Shown here: piece by piece, positions 62,840 through 64,000 of the stretch
How positions within the stretch are numbered: the stretch's first letter is position 1
How the letters are laid out: every line of letters begins with the position of its first letter
Source: Microvenator marinus
GTDB lineage: Bacteria > Myxococcota_A > Bradymonadia > Bradymonadales > Bradymonadaceae
Direction of reading: 5' to 3'
DNA: 64,000 nucleotides
Assembly: GCF_007993755.1 (NCBI RefSeq)
Contig: NZ_CP042467.1
Span: 248,001-312,000 of the forward strand
Program-made: the position numbers and the translations under genes
Notes under the pieces: generated by a model
Database searches by the model: none
What the model was told of the DNA's origin: nothing
Seen by the model: the letters and a program-made list of their open reading frames with translations, nothing else

Positions 62840-64000
62840 ATGGAAACTCGTACCATTTTGCAGATCGTGCTTGGGGTGATTGTCACACTTATCGTGGCGT
62901 TGGGTGGATTCATTATCTACCAGCTTACAAGAGAAGCTGAGACCGTGGTGGTCAAGGAGATCATCGAGCCAGAGGTCGAGGAGCGCATCAACCCCTGGGC
63001 GGACAAAGGTGAAGCTGCAATATCCCTCGTTAAGCGACTAGAGGTGGTGCAACCACTCATCCCGAAAAAGGAAGAGCCCAAACCGAAGTCACGGCGCAAA
63101 CGAAAAGTCGAGGAGGAGGTCGAGCTTCCTCCGGTGACTTTCGACGAGGCATTTGCCAACGAAGAATTCGTGAAGTCGGTGCTCGGTGTTTCGGCCGAGG
63201 CCGTAGGTTGGGAGTCGCAATGGTGGGAAGAGACCAAGTTCGGACCACATTTCTTCATGGTGCGATTCGCGTTTAAGGACGGCGATATCAAACTAGGACC
63301 GGAGTGGATCGTTGACCTCAAGAATCGCAAGGTGGTTCCAAAGAACCTTCTTGCTCAAGTTGTCCAGAACCCAACCGAGGGTGTTAAGTCCGAGTATTAC
63401 GGCAAGAATCAGCAGATTGTTTCAGCGATTGGCAACCACCGGTTTGAATCGCGAATGTCGCTTGCGGGCGCATTATTGCTTTATTTTGAGCAGCGAGCGG
63501 ACTCTCAAAGTGATGACACCATCATCGGATGGACCATCAATCACGAGCGTGGAAACCTCTTTAAGGCGTATTTTCAGTGGTTGGAGAACAACGAATCAAC
63601 CTACGCCGAGTTTGAGTTTGATTTCGACCGTAAGGCACTCAAGCCGATCAATCTGCAAGCGGCGAATCTGATGAACGTAGGCGAAGATTTCGATCGTCAA
63701 AGGGTGTCGATCATGCCGATGACCTACAATGCTTCGGCTCCGAACCCAGCAAATCGTTGGATTGATGGTGCACGCAAGCAATGCCGAAAACCTGCGAACA
63801 AACCTGGTTGCGATGCTCTCGCGACAATCTTCGACCAGAAAGAGGTCGTCGAGACACTTGAGTGGCTCTTGACCGCTCAAGCAAATACCGCCGATGAGTT
63901 CGAAGAGTGCAAGAAGAAGCGCGAGTGCCGCTGGATTCCTTCGCCAAAATCAGGTTCGGAGTTCAACGTGAAGTACGCCTTCAATTTGAAGGGCAAGGAG
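62840..64000 (+). CDS. Membrane-anchored protein of unknown function (partial)
   Basis: The frame is open from the ATG at 62840 (AGGGAACG upstream) to the right edge, 387 codons without a stop. A membrane helix (ILQIVLGVIVTLIVALGGFIIYQ) at about 5-28 is followed by a Lys/Glu-rich linker (about 68-98), then a periplasmic domain with WWEETKFGPHFFMVRFAFKD and EWIVDLKNRKVVPKN. Cysteines at about 315, 323, 353 and 358 could form disulfides. No family recognised. Confidence 0.8.
   Translation, partial: METRTILQIVLGVIVTLIVALGGFIIYQLTREAETVVVKEIIEPEVEERINPWADKGEAAISLVKRLEVVQPLIPKKEEPKPKSRRKRKVEEEVELPPVTFDEAFANEEFVKSVLGVSAEAVGWESQWWEETKFGPHFFMVRFAFKDGDIKLGPEWIVDLKNRKVVPKNLLAQVVQNPTEGVKSEYYGKNQQIVSAIGNHRFESRMSLAGALLLYFEQRADSQSDDTIIGWTINHERGNLFKAYFQWLENNESTYAEFEFDFDRKALKPINLQAANLMNVGEDFDRQRVSIMPMTYNASAPNPANRWIDGARKQCRKPANKPGCDALATIFDQKEVVETLEWLLTAQANTADEFEECKKKRECRWIPSPKSGSEFNVKYAFNLKGKE

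Overview
The window is chromosomal core sequence of a Gram-negative, probably predatory or social, deltaproteobacterium-like organism. The best fit is Myxococcota sensu lato, for example the Bradymonadales; this is an inference from gene content, not a database match. Pointers to this are an outer-membrane assembly set (BamA, Skp, LolCD, Tol), Cys-rich lipoproteins with CxxDxDC repeats, a Hanks-type Ser/Thr kinase plus a PP2C phosphatase, paired outer-membrane beta-barrels beside a TPR protein (an order like the myxobacterial glt gliding genes), a fused membrane Fe-S oxidoreductase of the EtfD type, and very many TPR proteins. Coding density is high, neighbouring genes often overlap by 1-35 bases, and no insertion sequence, phage gene or CRISPR array was seen. 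No stretch longer than 300 bases lacks a gene.

Layout. 1-5.3 kb: a giant TPR protein on the minus strand that runs off the left edge. 5.4-9.7 kb: a divergent tolQ-tolR-tolA-tolB operon that ends in a serine-peptidase-fold protein lacking its serine, followed by tRNA-Leu(CAA) and a strong terminator. 9.9-16.6 kb: small secreted proteins, a PilZ-like protein, MiaE, a Cys-rich surface lipoprotein and a sulfatase-fold lipoprotein. 16.6-21.7 kb (minus): an EtfD-like oxidoreductase, glyA, a membrane TPR protein, a SEC-C protein and a small membrane protein in one tight operon. 21.9-26.9 kb: a lidless DnaK homologue, a lipoprotein, tcdA and purF. 26.9-27.8 kb (minus): signal peptidase I copy 1. 28-36 kb: prfB with an intact programmed frameshift, then lolC/E, lolD, bamA, skp and a PPC-repeat lipoprotein. 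36-37.4 kb (minus): a tail-anchored Ser/Thr kinase. 37.5-44 kb: an orphan adenine methyltransferase, smc and ftsY. 44.1-55.3 kb: two outer-membrane barrels, a TPR inner-membrane protein, a membrane protein with carboxypeptidase-regulatory-like domains, a DUF4350 protein, a MoxR ATPase, a DUF58 protein, an EF-hand-like lipoprotein and a CPBP-family membrane protein. 55.4-60.2 kb: lepA, signal peptidase I copy 2, pyrB and carA. 60.4-64 kb: a PP2C phosphatase fused to a cNMP-binding-like domain, a LamG/DUF1080-like lipoprotein, and a membrane-anchored protein running off the right edge.

How the genes fit together. Much of the window builds or manages the cell envelope: protein export (FtsY, two LepB), lipoprotein sorting (LolCD), outer-membrane protein assembly (BamA, Skp), envelope energisation (TolQRAB) and a candidate trans-envelope assembly at 44-55 kb, in which a MoxR/DUF58 chaperone-like pair is translationally coupled to periplasmic and membrane scaffold genes. 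That 44-55 kb cluster is the best candidate for an undescribed system. Other notable points are the serine-less SDH_sah-like protein, the PP2C protein whose tail repeats a DLRxTxxID motif, and the DnaK homologue without a lid.
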